Assembly (NCBI RefSeq): GCF_013488225.1
Contig: NZ_CP041241.1
Location: 1,240,001 to 1,304,000, forward strand
Source: Sinorhizobium mexicanum
GTDB lineage: Bacteria; Pseudomonadota; Alphaproteobacteria; Rhizobiales; Rhizobiaceae
Direction of reading: 5' to 3'
Length of the DNA stretch: 64,000 nucleotides
Shown here: positions 1 to 6,896 of the stretch, in pieces
Layout of the letters: every line of letters starts with the position of its first letter
How positions within the stretch are numbered: position 1 is the first letter of the stretch
Notes under the pieces: generated by a model
Told to the model about the DNA's origin: nothing
The model's database searches: none
Seen by the model: the letters and a program-made list of their open reading frames with translations, nothing else
Position numbers and translations under genes: made by a program

Positions 1-713
1 CGACGGCATCGAAGGATACGCAGTGGCTGTCCCTCGACAATTATGCCGCCCTTGTCTGCGGCAACGCCTTTCGGTCGAGCGACCTAGTCAGCGGCGAGAA
101 GGACGTCTTCTTAAACATCCCGGCATCGATCCTTCGCTCCTATCCGGGCATCGGCCGCGTGATCATCGGCTCGCTTATCAATGCTATGGTTCAGGCCGAT
201 GGCGGCTTCAAGCGCCGGGCACTCTTCATGCTCGATGAGGCCGATCTCCTTGGCTATATGCGCGTGCTGGAGGAGGCGCGCGACCGAGGCAGAAAGTACG
301 GCATCAGCATGATGCTGATGTACCAGTCGGTCGGACAGCTGGAGCGGCACTTCGGGAAGGACGGCGCAACGTCGTGGATCGACGGATGCGCCTTCGCTAG
401 CTATGCCGCGATCAAGGCGCTCGACACGGCACGCAACGTCTCGGCGCAGTGTGGCGACATGACGGTCGAGGTGAAGGGCAGCTCGCGCAGCGTCGGCTGG
501 GACACAAAGAGCGGAGCGTCGCGCAAATCGGAGAGCGTCAACTTCCAGCGCCGGCCGCTGATCATGCCGCACGAGATCACACAGTCCATGCGCAAGGACG
601 AGCAGGTCATCATCGTGCAGGGCCATAGCCCGATCCGTTGCGGTCGCGCGATCTACTTCAGGCGAAAGGACATGAACGAAGCGGCAAAGGCCAATCGTTT
701 CGTCAAGATTTGA
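1..713 (+). CDS. virD4: VirD4/TraG-type type IV coupling protein, C-terminal part (runs off left edge)
   Basis: This is the inner-membrane coupling ATPase that brings the relaxase-DNA complex to the type IV secretion channel. Only the last ~236 residues lie here; the reading frame is open from base 3, so the gene begins outside the window. The Walker B stretch LFMLDEADLLG is present at about 228-260, followed by a conserved EARDRGRKYG and the MMLMYQSVGQLERHFG segment typical of VirD4 C-terminal ATPase lobes. It ends with TGA at 711-713. It faces the virB operon tail to tail, which is unusual compared with clusters where virD4 follows virB11 on the same strand. The N-terminal membrane segments and Walker A cannot be seen. 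Confidence 0.9.
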   Translation, partial: TASKDTQWLSLDNYAALVCGNAFRSSDLVSGEKDVFLNIPASILRSYPGIGRVIIGSLINAMVQADGGFKRRALFMLDEADLLGYMRVLEEARDRGRKYGISMMLMYQSVGQLERHFGKDGATSWIDGCAFASYAAIKALDTARNVSAQCGDMTVEVKGSSRSVGWDTKSGASRKSESVNFQRRPLIMPHEITQSMRKDEQVIIVQGHSPIRCGRAIYFRRKDMNEAAKANRFVKI

Positions 714-924
714 CGTTCCGTGTTGCGTACCGCCCAATCCCAGAACGGTAGCCCCCTACGATACTGTTCGGGCGGATCGTCGGAGGCGGTGGGGGCGTGA
801 GCCGGTCGAGAAGGATCGTGTAGCCGATTGTGAAGGCAACAAGACCGATCGTCAGGCCGAACGCCCATCAGGGAATGCCGTTGGCCGCATCCCGGTTCGC
901 GAAGACGACGACGCCCGCCGGCAT
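703..924 (-). pseudogene. Small membrane protein gene broken by an in-frame TGA
   Basis: Downstream of virB11 on the same strand, a frame starting with ATG at 924 reads 18 codons, hits TGA at 868-870, then stays open for about 54 codons to TGA at 703-705, inside the 3' end of virD4. The part after the stop has one hydrophobic helix (FGLTIGLVAFTIGYTILL), a run of five prolines and a basic tail. That looks like a small single-pass inner-membrane protein, with no good alternative start after the stop. I cannot name the family. It would have been the last gene of the virB operon. A sequencing error in one base would restore a 73-residue protein. Confidence 0.45.
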
Positions 925-1002
925 GATCGAAGCGTGATGCCCTCGGCAATCAGCCCTGAAAGATCGATGGCTACCCTATTGCTGCACCAAAGGAAACTGC
1001 AT

Positions 1003-1998
1003 CTAACAAGGCGGATCGTAGTAGATCTCGGTCACGCGAAACCGTCCATCCCTCCTCTTGCATTGAATGATTATGTCTATGGCGTTCTTCAGAAGGCTGC
1101 GGATGTCGTTTCGATCAAGTTCCCGGCCGCTCTCGGACTCCTTGACGAGGAGCGTCAGTTGTTCGAGCGCCAACCTCGTGGAGTCGGCGTGCACGGTCGT
1201 GATCGAGCCGGGATGCCCGGAGTTGACGTTGCGGATGTAGGAGAAGGCCGTACCGTCACGCAACTCTTGCAGCAGAATACGGTCGGGCCGCATGCGCAGG
1301 CAGGCCTCCAAGAGCTCCCCCGCCCCGATCGTCGAGAGCCCCTGCCTCCCCTTCGAATAGAACAGCCGCACATGATTTGGATGCGGAATGACGAGTTCAG
1401 GCGTGTCCTCTATCGAGATGATCCGCTCGCTTTCGGGGATATGCCGGATCAGCGCCTTCGACAGCGTCGTTTTTCCTGATCCGGTTGCGCCCGAAATTAT
1501 GATGTTCTTGCGTGCCACGACCGCCGCGTGCAGGAACTGCTTGTGGTGCCCGGATTTATGGAGTTCGCTCAGCGTGAGGTCTGCAGTCGTCATGCCATCG
1601 GCGACAGGCCTCACATCCGCGAAAAGCCCATCACCCTCCAGATCATCGAGGCTCAGTGTCACGGAAGACGGCTTTCGGATTGTGATGCTGATCGTGTTCT
1701 TGCTCGTCGCGGGCGGGATGACGATCTGAATGCGCTCCTCGTCCGGCAGGGCCGCTGAAAGGATCGGATGCTGCTCGTCGATCGCCTGGTTCGAATAGGT
1801 GGCAATGGCGCGAGCCAATCGCATCAGCTTCTCGAAGGTGCACTCCGGCACGGCGTGGGTCCGCCATCCCCCCGCCCCTTCGGTGAGCACCTGGCCGGGC
1901 TGGTTGACCACGATCTCGAAGAGCGACCGATCGTTGAAGAAGCGTGACAACGGAGCGAGGAGCTCGCGCACGACACCGGCATCGGGATGTTCTGACAT
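1003..1998 (-). CDS. virB11: VirB11 type IV secretion ATPase
   Basis: Hexameric cytoplasmic traffic ATPase that powers pilus assembly and DNA transfer together with VirB4 and VirD4. It has 331 residues. Walker A GATGSGKTTLS is near residue 170, followed by an Asp box (IISIEDTPEL), Walker B-type ILLQELRDGTAF and the His box (HPGSITTVHADS), all in VirB11/PilT order. The length is normal for VirB11. The ATG at 1998 is chosen because a GGAGG lies directly before it and upstream residues look random; the SD spacing is very short, so an alternative start nearby is possible. The stop of virB10 lies 10 bp upstream, so the two are co-transcribed. It is the last intact gene of the operon. Confidence 0.93.
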   Translation of the reverse strand: MSEHPDAGVVRELLAPLSRFFNDRSLFEIVVNQPGQVLTEGAGGWRTHAVPECTFEKLMRLARAIATYSNQAIDEQHPILSAALPDEERIQIVIPPATSKNTISITIRKPSSVTLSLDDLEGDGLFADVRPVADGMTTADLTLSELHKSGHHKQFLHAAVVARKNIIISGATGSGKTTLSKALIRHIPESERIISIEDTPELVIPHPNHVRLFYSKGRQGLSTIGAGELLEACLRMRPDRILLQELRDGTAFSYIRNVNSGHPGSITTVHADSTRLALEQLTLLVKESESGRELDRNDIRSLLKNAIDIIIQCKRRDGRFRVTEIYYDPPC

Positions 1999-2008
1999 TC
2001 CTCCAGCC

Positions 2009-3178
2009 CTACTTCGCCGGCGTCGGCCGCGGACCGAAATCCCCAAGCACCGCCCGGTCATAGATCCGCTTGCGTGGTTCGGTCACACGCAAGCGATAGA
2101 CGCTCGAGAAGTCGAGGTCGCGCGCCACGAAAATCGAAACCGGCTCGCCGGGATGTTTTTCCAAGGTGGGCGCAATGTTGTGGGATTGCTCGACGACAAT
2201 TGCCGCTGCTTGCCCGCCGGCGCTCGTGGTGCCCTGAGCATCTAGGTCGCTGTCCTGGAGACGACTGCCAACATAGGCGGAAGCGTCGCCGACAATCGAC
2301 AGCAGAAGGGCGCTGCCGAACCGCTCCCACCAGTGGGTGTCGATAAACCCGTCCACGCCGGCGCGACCAAGCGCGTCCGTGGCAGGCGACGCGAGGGTGA
2401 TAATGACACCTTCCGGCGTCTTTGCCCGGCTCCACAGAACGAACAGCCGTTTTTGCCCACGCTGCAGCCCGCCGCGGTATTCGCCGACGACTTGGGTGCC
2501 CTTTTCCATCAGGACGACACGGCCGTTGTCCGACAGGACATCGCGGTTGATCACGCAGCTCGTGAAGCCCGGCTGATCAGACGCGAGCGCTGTTTCCAAG
2601 ACGCAGGGGATCGACGCCCCCATCGCAACGATGAAGTCGCGATTGCCGAGCGTGCCGGCGCGTGAGCCCTCGAGCTGCGTCGGTCTCAGCAAAGCGTTAA
2701 ACCTCTGCTCGTTGCCGTTGGCTTGCGCGTTTTGGCTGACAAGATTTTCGTCGAGTGGCAGGTAGTCGGAATTCGCCGATGTGGCCGAATTCTCGCTCTC
2801 CCGGCGCCCTGTCGCCTGTCTCTGTCCGCTGTAGGCCATGACAGGCGCACGACGCGCCGAGTCGAGCAACGGATCCTCGTCCTCAATGGCCTGTTCGACG
2901 ACCGGCGTCGGCAGCTTCACTTCCGGGACCGCCTGAACCGGTTCCACCTTCTCCTTGGCGGGTTCGAAGCTTGTCGTCTGACGAATGACCACCCGCTCGG
3001 CTTGAGCGTTTTCCTGCTTTATCCTTTCACCACTCATCGACCATAGGGCGAAGGCGACAAATGCAACTATGGCGAGCGCGATCGCGCCGCGCTTCAGCAC
3101 GGGATTGTTGTCGATCCGCCTGCCGGAGACTGTTTCAGCGCGTTCGCCTGGTATGCGGTCTTCGTCGTCCTGTACCAT
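2009..3178 (-). CDS. virB10: VirB10 type IV secretion core-complex protein
   Basis: Spans inner and outer membranes and couples ATPase energy to the outer-membrane core complex. The protein has 389 residues. A short cytoplasmic N-terminus is followed by one transmembrane helix near residues 31-48 (GAIALAIVAFVAFALWSM), a periplasmic linker rich in Pro, Glu and Val, and the C-terminal TrbI/VirB10 beta-barrel domain (GNRDFIVAMGASIPCVLET, then LVLWSRAKTPEGV-like and ALGRAGVDGFIDTHWWERFG segments). Start at ATG 3178 is preferred over an upstream in-frame codon because the protein then begins with a charged cytoplasmic segment. The virB9 stop lies 10 bp upstream. Confidence 0.93.
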   Translation of the reverse strand: MVQDDEDRIPGERAETVSGRRIDNNPVLKRGAIALAIVAFVAFALWSMSGERIKQENAQAERVVIRQTTSFEPAKEKVEPVQAVPEVKLPTPVVEQAIEDEDPLLDSARRAPVMAYSGQRQATGRRESENSATSANSDYLPLDENLVSQNAQANGNEQRFNALLRPTQLEGSRAGTLGNRDFIVAMGASIPCVLETALASDQPGFTSCVINRDVLSDNGRVVLMEKGTQVVGEYRGGLQRGQKRLFVLWSRAKTPEGVIITLASPATDALGRAGVDGFIDTHWWERFGSALLLSIVGDASAYVGSRLQDSDLDAQGTTSAGGQAAAIVVEQSHNIAPTLEKHPGEPVSIFVARDLDFSSVYRLRVTEPRKRIYDRAVLGDFGPRPTPAK

Positions 3179-3188
3179 GACGGTTTCC

Positions 3189-4040
3189 CTACTGCGCCGT
3201 AACATCGGATTTCACGACGCGTTCGACGGAGGGCGAGGTCGTGTTGGTGTCGGGATTGATGCCGACACGGTCATAGGCCTCATTGAAGACGCAGAGCACG
3301 TCCCCTCCGCTCCGCAGGATGAACTTTCGACCGATGGCGTGGACCAACACCAGATTTCCATCGACCGACTTTGGAACAAGACTCTCCGAGCCGTCGGAGT
3401 TTTCAACGTAGATGGCCGGGATTTCCTGATTGCCGACGAAGGCGAAGGTGGTGATCTTGCCGTTGTCGTAGACGGTTTGCGGTTCCAGCGCCTTAGCGCC
3501 CTGCGCCGAGTAGCGCCAGTTCCGAGGGCCATGGGCTTCGTGGAGGGCAAGCACGTCGTCGGCTTCCTTTGCCTGGGCTGCGAACGCCCGGGCGGCGGCC
3601 GCCTCGCGTCGGCGCTCGGCCTCATCTGCCGGATAACGGTACTTCACGTAGAAATATGTATTCTGACCGACTTCGACCGACCCGTCGCGAACGATGAGTT
3701 CCATCTGATAGCTGCGCGTCGACCCATCCCGCCGCGTCGTCACCACGGAAATATTGGTGACCGGCTGGTTCTCGCGCGGTTTGAGGAACAGGATGTTGCC
3801 GGCGGGCGCGACCTCCCATGCAACGCTGTTGCCAAGCGCCACATGGGCAATTTCCTCGTCCGGCGCGAACTCGACCTGCACCGACGAACGCAATGAACCG
3901 ACGATCCGCGTGATGTTGTACGGCTGATAATCGACAAAGCGGACGCGGCTATCCTGCGACGCACCGCGCGGTATTTCCAGGGCGCAAGCGACGGAAGCAA
4001 TTCCGGCGAGAAGCAGGGTCGGAATGATGGTTTTTGGCAT
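3189..4040 (-). CDS. virB9: VirB9 type IV secretion outer-membrane core protein
   Basis: Periplasmic/outer-membrane component that builds the core complex with VirB7 and VirB10. It has 283 residues with a cleavable signal peptide (MPKTIIPTLLLAGIASVACA, cleavage near ALE). The N-terminal domain has the VirB9 pattern SRVRFVDYQPYNITRIVGS, and the C-terminal CagX domain is present, ending with FNEAYDRVGINPDTNTTSPS. The start is fixed by a TGATG overlap: the virB8 stop TGA shares bases with this ATG, so the two genes are translationally coupled. Confidence 0.93.
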   Translation of the reverse strand: MPKTIIPTLLLAGIASVACALEIPRGASQDSRVRFVDYQPYNITRIVGSLRSSVQVEFAPDEEIAHVALGNSVAWEVAPAGNILFLKPRENQPVTNISVVTTRRDGSTRSYQMELIVRDGSVEVGQNTYFYVKYRYPADEAERRREAAAARAFAAQAKEADDVLALHEAHGPRNWRYSAQGAKALEPQTVYDNGKITTFAFVGNQEIPAIYVENSDGSESLVPKSVDGNLVLVHAIGRKFILRSGGDVLCVFNEAYDRVGINPDTNTTSPSVERVVKSDVTAQ

Positions 4041-4711
4041 CAATTGATCGCCTCCGGATCGGAGCGGTATTCGCTCACCGCAAAGCCGAGAGGGTTCACC
4101 AGTCGATCGGTCGACGACATGGGGACGTTGGCATAGGAAAAGGTGAGCGTTGCAACCCAATGGGTCGTGCGGACGTCATCGCCGCGGGTGATCGTGCGCA
4201 TATAGCGAACCGAAACAACATGCTGATTGATGAGGGAGATCGACGCGATGGCGATCTTCGCGGTCGCGCCGCGGCCGTAGATGTTCTGCGGAGATTCAGG
4301 ATTGCTGCCACGATAGAACGCCGCAAACCGGGTCTGTTCCTGCTGTGCCGACAACAGGGCGATTGTCCGAAAATTTTCTTCCGCCTCGCTCCATACATAC
4401 CCTTCCCGGGCGCGAACGTATTTCGCGGCGAAGTATTTGGTGACGGCCTCATCGTAGGTGCCGGGCGTCGAGCCCAACGCCGAGACCACGTCGACGATGC
4501 CGGTAGAATTGTCGACCCGCACGACAAAGGGTTCCACGGTCTTGAGCGGTGTAAGCCCCGCAATCGCGAAGATCGAGGCGCCAGCGACAACGCTGGCGCC
4601 GATGGCAATCGACCAGGCGATGCGGTTCGATCGCTCCACCTGGATCATGCGATCCTGATCGAAACGCCGTGCCTTCTCGAAATAGCTCTTGAGATCGTCC
4701 GTCGTCACCAT
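4040..4711 (-). CDS. virB8: VirB8 inner-membrane assembly factor
   Basis: Bitopic inner-membrane protein that nucleates assembly of the secretion channel. It has 223 residues: a short cytoplasmic N-terminus, one transmembrane helix around residues 30-52 (IAWSIAIGASVVAGASIFA), and a periplasmic NTF2-like domain with the VirB8 segments VEPFVVRVDNSTGIVDVV and ARREGYVW-like RAREGYVWSEAEENF. ATG at 4711 is preceded by GAGGGA about 8 bp upstream. The VirB7-like gene ends 4 bp upstream and virB9 overlaps its stop. Confidence 0.93.
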   Translation of the reverse strand: MVTTDDLKSYFEKARRFDQDRMIQVERSNRIAWSIAIGASVVAGASIFAIAGLTPLKTVEPFVVRVDNSTGIVDVVSALGSTPGTYDEAVTKYFAAKYVRAREGYVWSEAEENFRTIALLSAQQEQTRFAAFYRGSNPESPQNIYGRGATAKIAIASISLINQHVVSVRYMRTITRGDDVRTTHWVATLTFSYANVPMSSTDRLVNPLGFAVSEYRSDPEAIN

Positions 4712-4715
4712 GGTG

Positions 4716-4991
4716 CTATCCCTCGCAACGACGGTATGAGGTATCGCTGCCGAGATGGGCGAAGGCTGGCGGCTCCTTCCGCTCTTCGGCAAAGGCAGCA
4801 GCGACACGCGACGAGGTTAGCGGGCCGGCATCCGAATGTTTCTGTTTGAGGTTGCTATTGTCCTCCCATTGCCACATCGAGCGATTGAGCGGCCGCCGCG
4901 AATAGCCGTCGCATTTGGGGAGCGGATAAGTCATCGATGCGCAGCCACTGAGAGCGGCTGCCACACATAACAGCAATATTGGTTTGATCAT
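4716..4991 (-). CDS. virB7: VirB7-like lipoprotein of the type IV secretion core
   Basis: Predicted 91-residue lipoprotein: MIKPILLLCVAAALSGCASM has a clear lipobox (LSGC) with Cys at residue 17. Its position between virB6 and virB8 is where VirB7, the small lipoprotein that anchors VirB9 to the outer membrane, is normally found. At 91 residues it is longer than Agrobacterium VirB7 (about 55), so the symbol rests mainly on position and the lipobox. The ATG at 4991 is chosen because it creates the signal sequence; upstream in-frame codons do not. Confidence 0.72.
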   Translation of the reverse strand: MIKPILLLCVAAALSGCASMTYPLPKCDGYSRRPLNRSMWQWEDNSNLKQKHSDAGPLTSSRVAAAFAEERKEPPAFAHLGSDTSYRRCEG

Positions 4992-5028
4992 TCCGAGAAA
5001 GGCCTTCTTCTTGTTCGTGCGAAGGGCG

Positions 5029-5964
5029 TCATGAACTGGCGCCTTTCGATCTGAATGTCCGCCCGACCGCGCGAACCCCGCGGCCGGCGGCCCGGAAGCT
5101 ATGCGAGGCAGCCCAGGCGAGTGTGCTCTCATGGGCGTCGCGGGCCGCGCCGTAACCGTAGGTCAATGACGCCCCGCCGGAAGCCAAAGCCGAGGCAATG
5201 TTGGGAAGCTGATAGAAGACGTAGAGGGCTGCGAGGCAGATGGCGCAAAGCGCGATCGGCCGCATCAGCACATCGCTGTATTCCTCGATGGCGGCGAACG
5301 TGGTGTCGATGCAGGCGATCAGCAGTGAGCCGACCGCGACGACGAGCACCTGCAGGATCACGAAGTTCGCAAGTTGCCCGATCCAGGCCTCGGTGAAACG
5401 CCGCGTCGATTGGAACATGGCGAGCGCCACGAAGATCGGGCCGATCGCCAGCACGATGGCGAGCGCTAACCTTGCATAGAGCGAGACGATGTAGCCGATC
5501 GCCGCGACGATGAAGCTCGCGCCGATGACCATCATGCCGCCGACGCCGGTAACAATGTCGACCGGCCAGGATGCGCGGGACCAGATATCGGTGGCGGAGG
5601 CCTGTCCCTTGTCGAGCAGGCTGTCGAAGGTCGAGGCACTCGGCGCCGTGCCACTGTTCAGCGCCTGCGAAACCTCCCGCGGCAAGGTCTCGAAGAAGAT
5701 GTTCGTGACATAGGTCTGGTATTCGCTGGCGTTCTTCACCAGCATCAGGATGATGGCGAGCTTGATCGCCCGGTAAGCAAAATCGAGGATCGGTTCCTGG
5801 ACCGAGCCGCGAAGGACGAGATAGCCGTAGAGCGCGACATAGAGGGTGACCGCCGCCGTCAGCGGGCCTGAGACCCATTCGGAGATGTTCGACGTACCCG
5901 TGGAGATGAAGTTCTCCAACGGTGTTTTGAACTGCTCATCGACGAAGGCGAACACCTCATACAT
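5029..5964 (-). CDS. virB6: VirB6/TrbL polytopic inner-membrane channel protein
   Basis: Forms part of the inner-membrane channel for DNA passage. The 311-residue protein has at least five hydrophobic helices: a TrbL/VirB6-like opening (FISTGTSNISEWVSGPLTAAV), helices at roughly residues 35-55, 65-80, 140-165, 165-190 and 190-225, and a further pair before a basic cytoplasmic tail. The Trp within SRASWPVDIVTGVGGMM, conserved in VirB6, is present. It starts at ATG 5964, 4 bp after the EexN-like gene's stop, in the operon order typical of rhizobial avhB/virB clusters. Confidence 0.9.
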   Translation of the reverse strand: MYEVFAFVDEQFKTPLENFISTGTSNISEWVSGPLTAAVTLYVALYGYLVLRGSVQEPILDFAYRAIKLAIILMLVKNASEYQTYVTNIFFETLPREVSQALNSGTAPSASTFDSLLDKGQASATDIWSRASWPVDIVTGVGGMMVIGASFIVAAIGYIVSLYARLALAIVLAIGPIFVALAMFQSTRRFTEAWIGQLANFVILQVLVVAVGSLLIACIDTTFAAIEEYSDVLMRPIALCAICLAALYVFYQLPNIASALASGGASLTYGYGAARDAHESTLAWAASHSFRAAGRGVRAVGRTFRSKGASS

Positions 5965-5967
5965 AGC

Positions 5968-6201
5968 TCAGACTCCCAACGATTGCCGCATTCGCTGGAG
6001 CCGCAGCTTGCCGTCCGCCGCTTCGGCGTTCTTGCAGCTCGCCCTATCGCGAAGGTCGCCCGGGTTGTTTCGGCACTTCGTGATGATTTGGGAAAGCAGC
6101 GCTTCGTCCGCGACCAGTTCGTCGACGGTGTAGGTCCGCTCGGATTGGTCCGAGCAGGCAGCCACACCGAGCATTGCCAGAAGAACAAGCAGTCTCCTCA
6201 T
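5968..6201 (-). CDS. eexN: EexN-family lipoprotein (entry exclusion)
   Basis: A 77-residue lipoprotein with a short signal and lipobox (MLGVAACSDQ). The C-terminal half carries the EexN pattern: CRNNPGDLRDRASCKNA with two cysteines. EexN-type lipoproteins lie between virB5 and virB6 in many conjugative systems, where they reduce entry of a second related plasmid. The ATG overlaps the virB5 stop (ATGA), so it is coupled to virB5. Family assignment is from the pattern and position; an exclusion role here is inferred. Confidence 0.78.
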   Translation of the reverse strand: MRRLLVLLAMLGVAACSDQSERTYTVDELVADEALLSQIITKCRNNPGDLRDRASCKNAEAADGKLRLQRMRQSLGV

Positions 6202-6896
6202 TGCAGCGCCGCCTTGATCGCGTCCATGCGCTGGCGCCAGTCCTCGGCCTTGCGCTGCTCATCGACCTGCGCCTGTGCCTGCTGCACCATGCGCAGCCCC
6301 TCCATGCGAAGGACGTCGGTCTGCAGGAAAGCCGTTTCGGCCTGGAGCCGCGCCTGCAAGTCGGCGATATCCTTGGCATCGGCTGCCGTCGCAATCTTCT
6401 CGCGCAACTGGTCGATGCCGTCGATGCGCTTCGTCGCTGCGTAGTAGATCTGCTGCCCAAGGCTCATCTGGCCCGCATTCCTGTTCTGGATGCGCGACAG
6501 CTCCTGCGCATAGAAGTCCTCGGCGTCGGTCCGATAGGCCGAATTCTCTTCCAGGAACGTTGAGGCGGCATCAGCAAGCGCACCGCTGCCACCACCCTTG
6601 ACGAGATCCTCAACGGTGTTGAAGTCTGCCGGCAATGCCCGGCGGATGGCCGGATCGTTGAGAACGCTCGCGACATCCGCCATATCGGTCAGCTTGTTCA
6701 GCGAGCCATAGAGTTGCTCTGCCTGCTCGATCTGCTTATTGAGTGCATCGAGTTGCGACTTGAGCTGAGCGATGGTCTCGATGTGCTTGGCAATTGCGGT
6801 CTGGTCGATCACCGGGATTCCCTGCCCTGCCGCACCACCGGCGGAAAGCATGAGCGCCGCGGCGACAGCCGGGCCGTAAAGTCGATATAGGGCCAT
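6198..6896 (-). CDS. virB5: VirB5 minor pilus protein
   Basis: Secreted protein at the tip of the conjugative pilus. It has 232 residues with a signal peptide (cleavage near GAAGQG) and then the mostly helical VirB5 fold: HIETIAQLKSQLDALNKQIE, a YGSLNKLTDMADVASVLND turn, and a long C-terminal coiled coil with many Gln/Ala. It starts with the ATG that overlaps the virB4 stop (TGATG at 6894-6898). Confidence 0.9.
   Translation of the reverse strand: MALYRLYGPAVAAALMLSAGGAAGQGIPVIDQTAIAKHIETIAQLKSQLDALNKQIEQAEQLYGSLNKLTDMADVASVLNDPAIRRALPADFNTVEDLVKGGGSGALADAASTFLEENSAYRTDAEDFYAQELSRIQNRNAGQMSLGQQIYYAATKRIDGIDQLREKIATAADAKDIADLQARLQAETAFLQTDVLRMEGLRMVQQAQAQVDEQRKAEDWRQRMDAIKAALQ

Noticed and set aside
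111..737. 208-codon minus-strand open frame opposite virD4
   Set aside because: Antisense shadow of a clear VirD4 C-terminus in GC-rich DNA; no domain of its own.
3069..3896. 275-codon plus-strand open frame over virB10/virB9
   Set aside because: Shadow of virB9 and virB10 on the other strand; low-complexity Arg/Gly/Asp composition.
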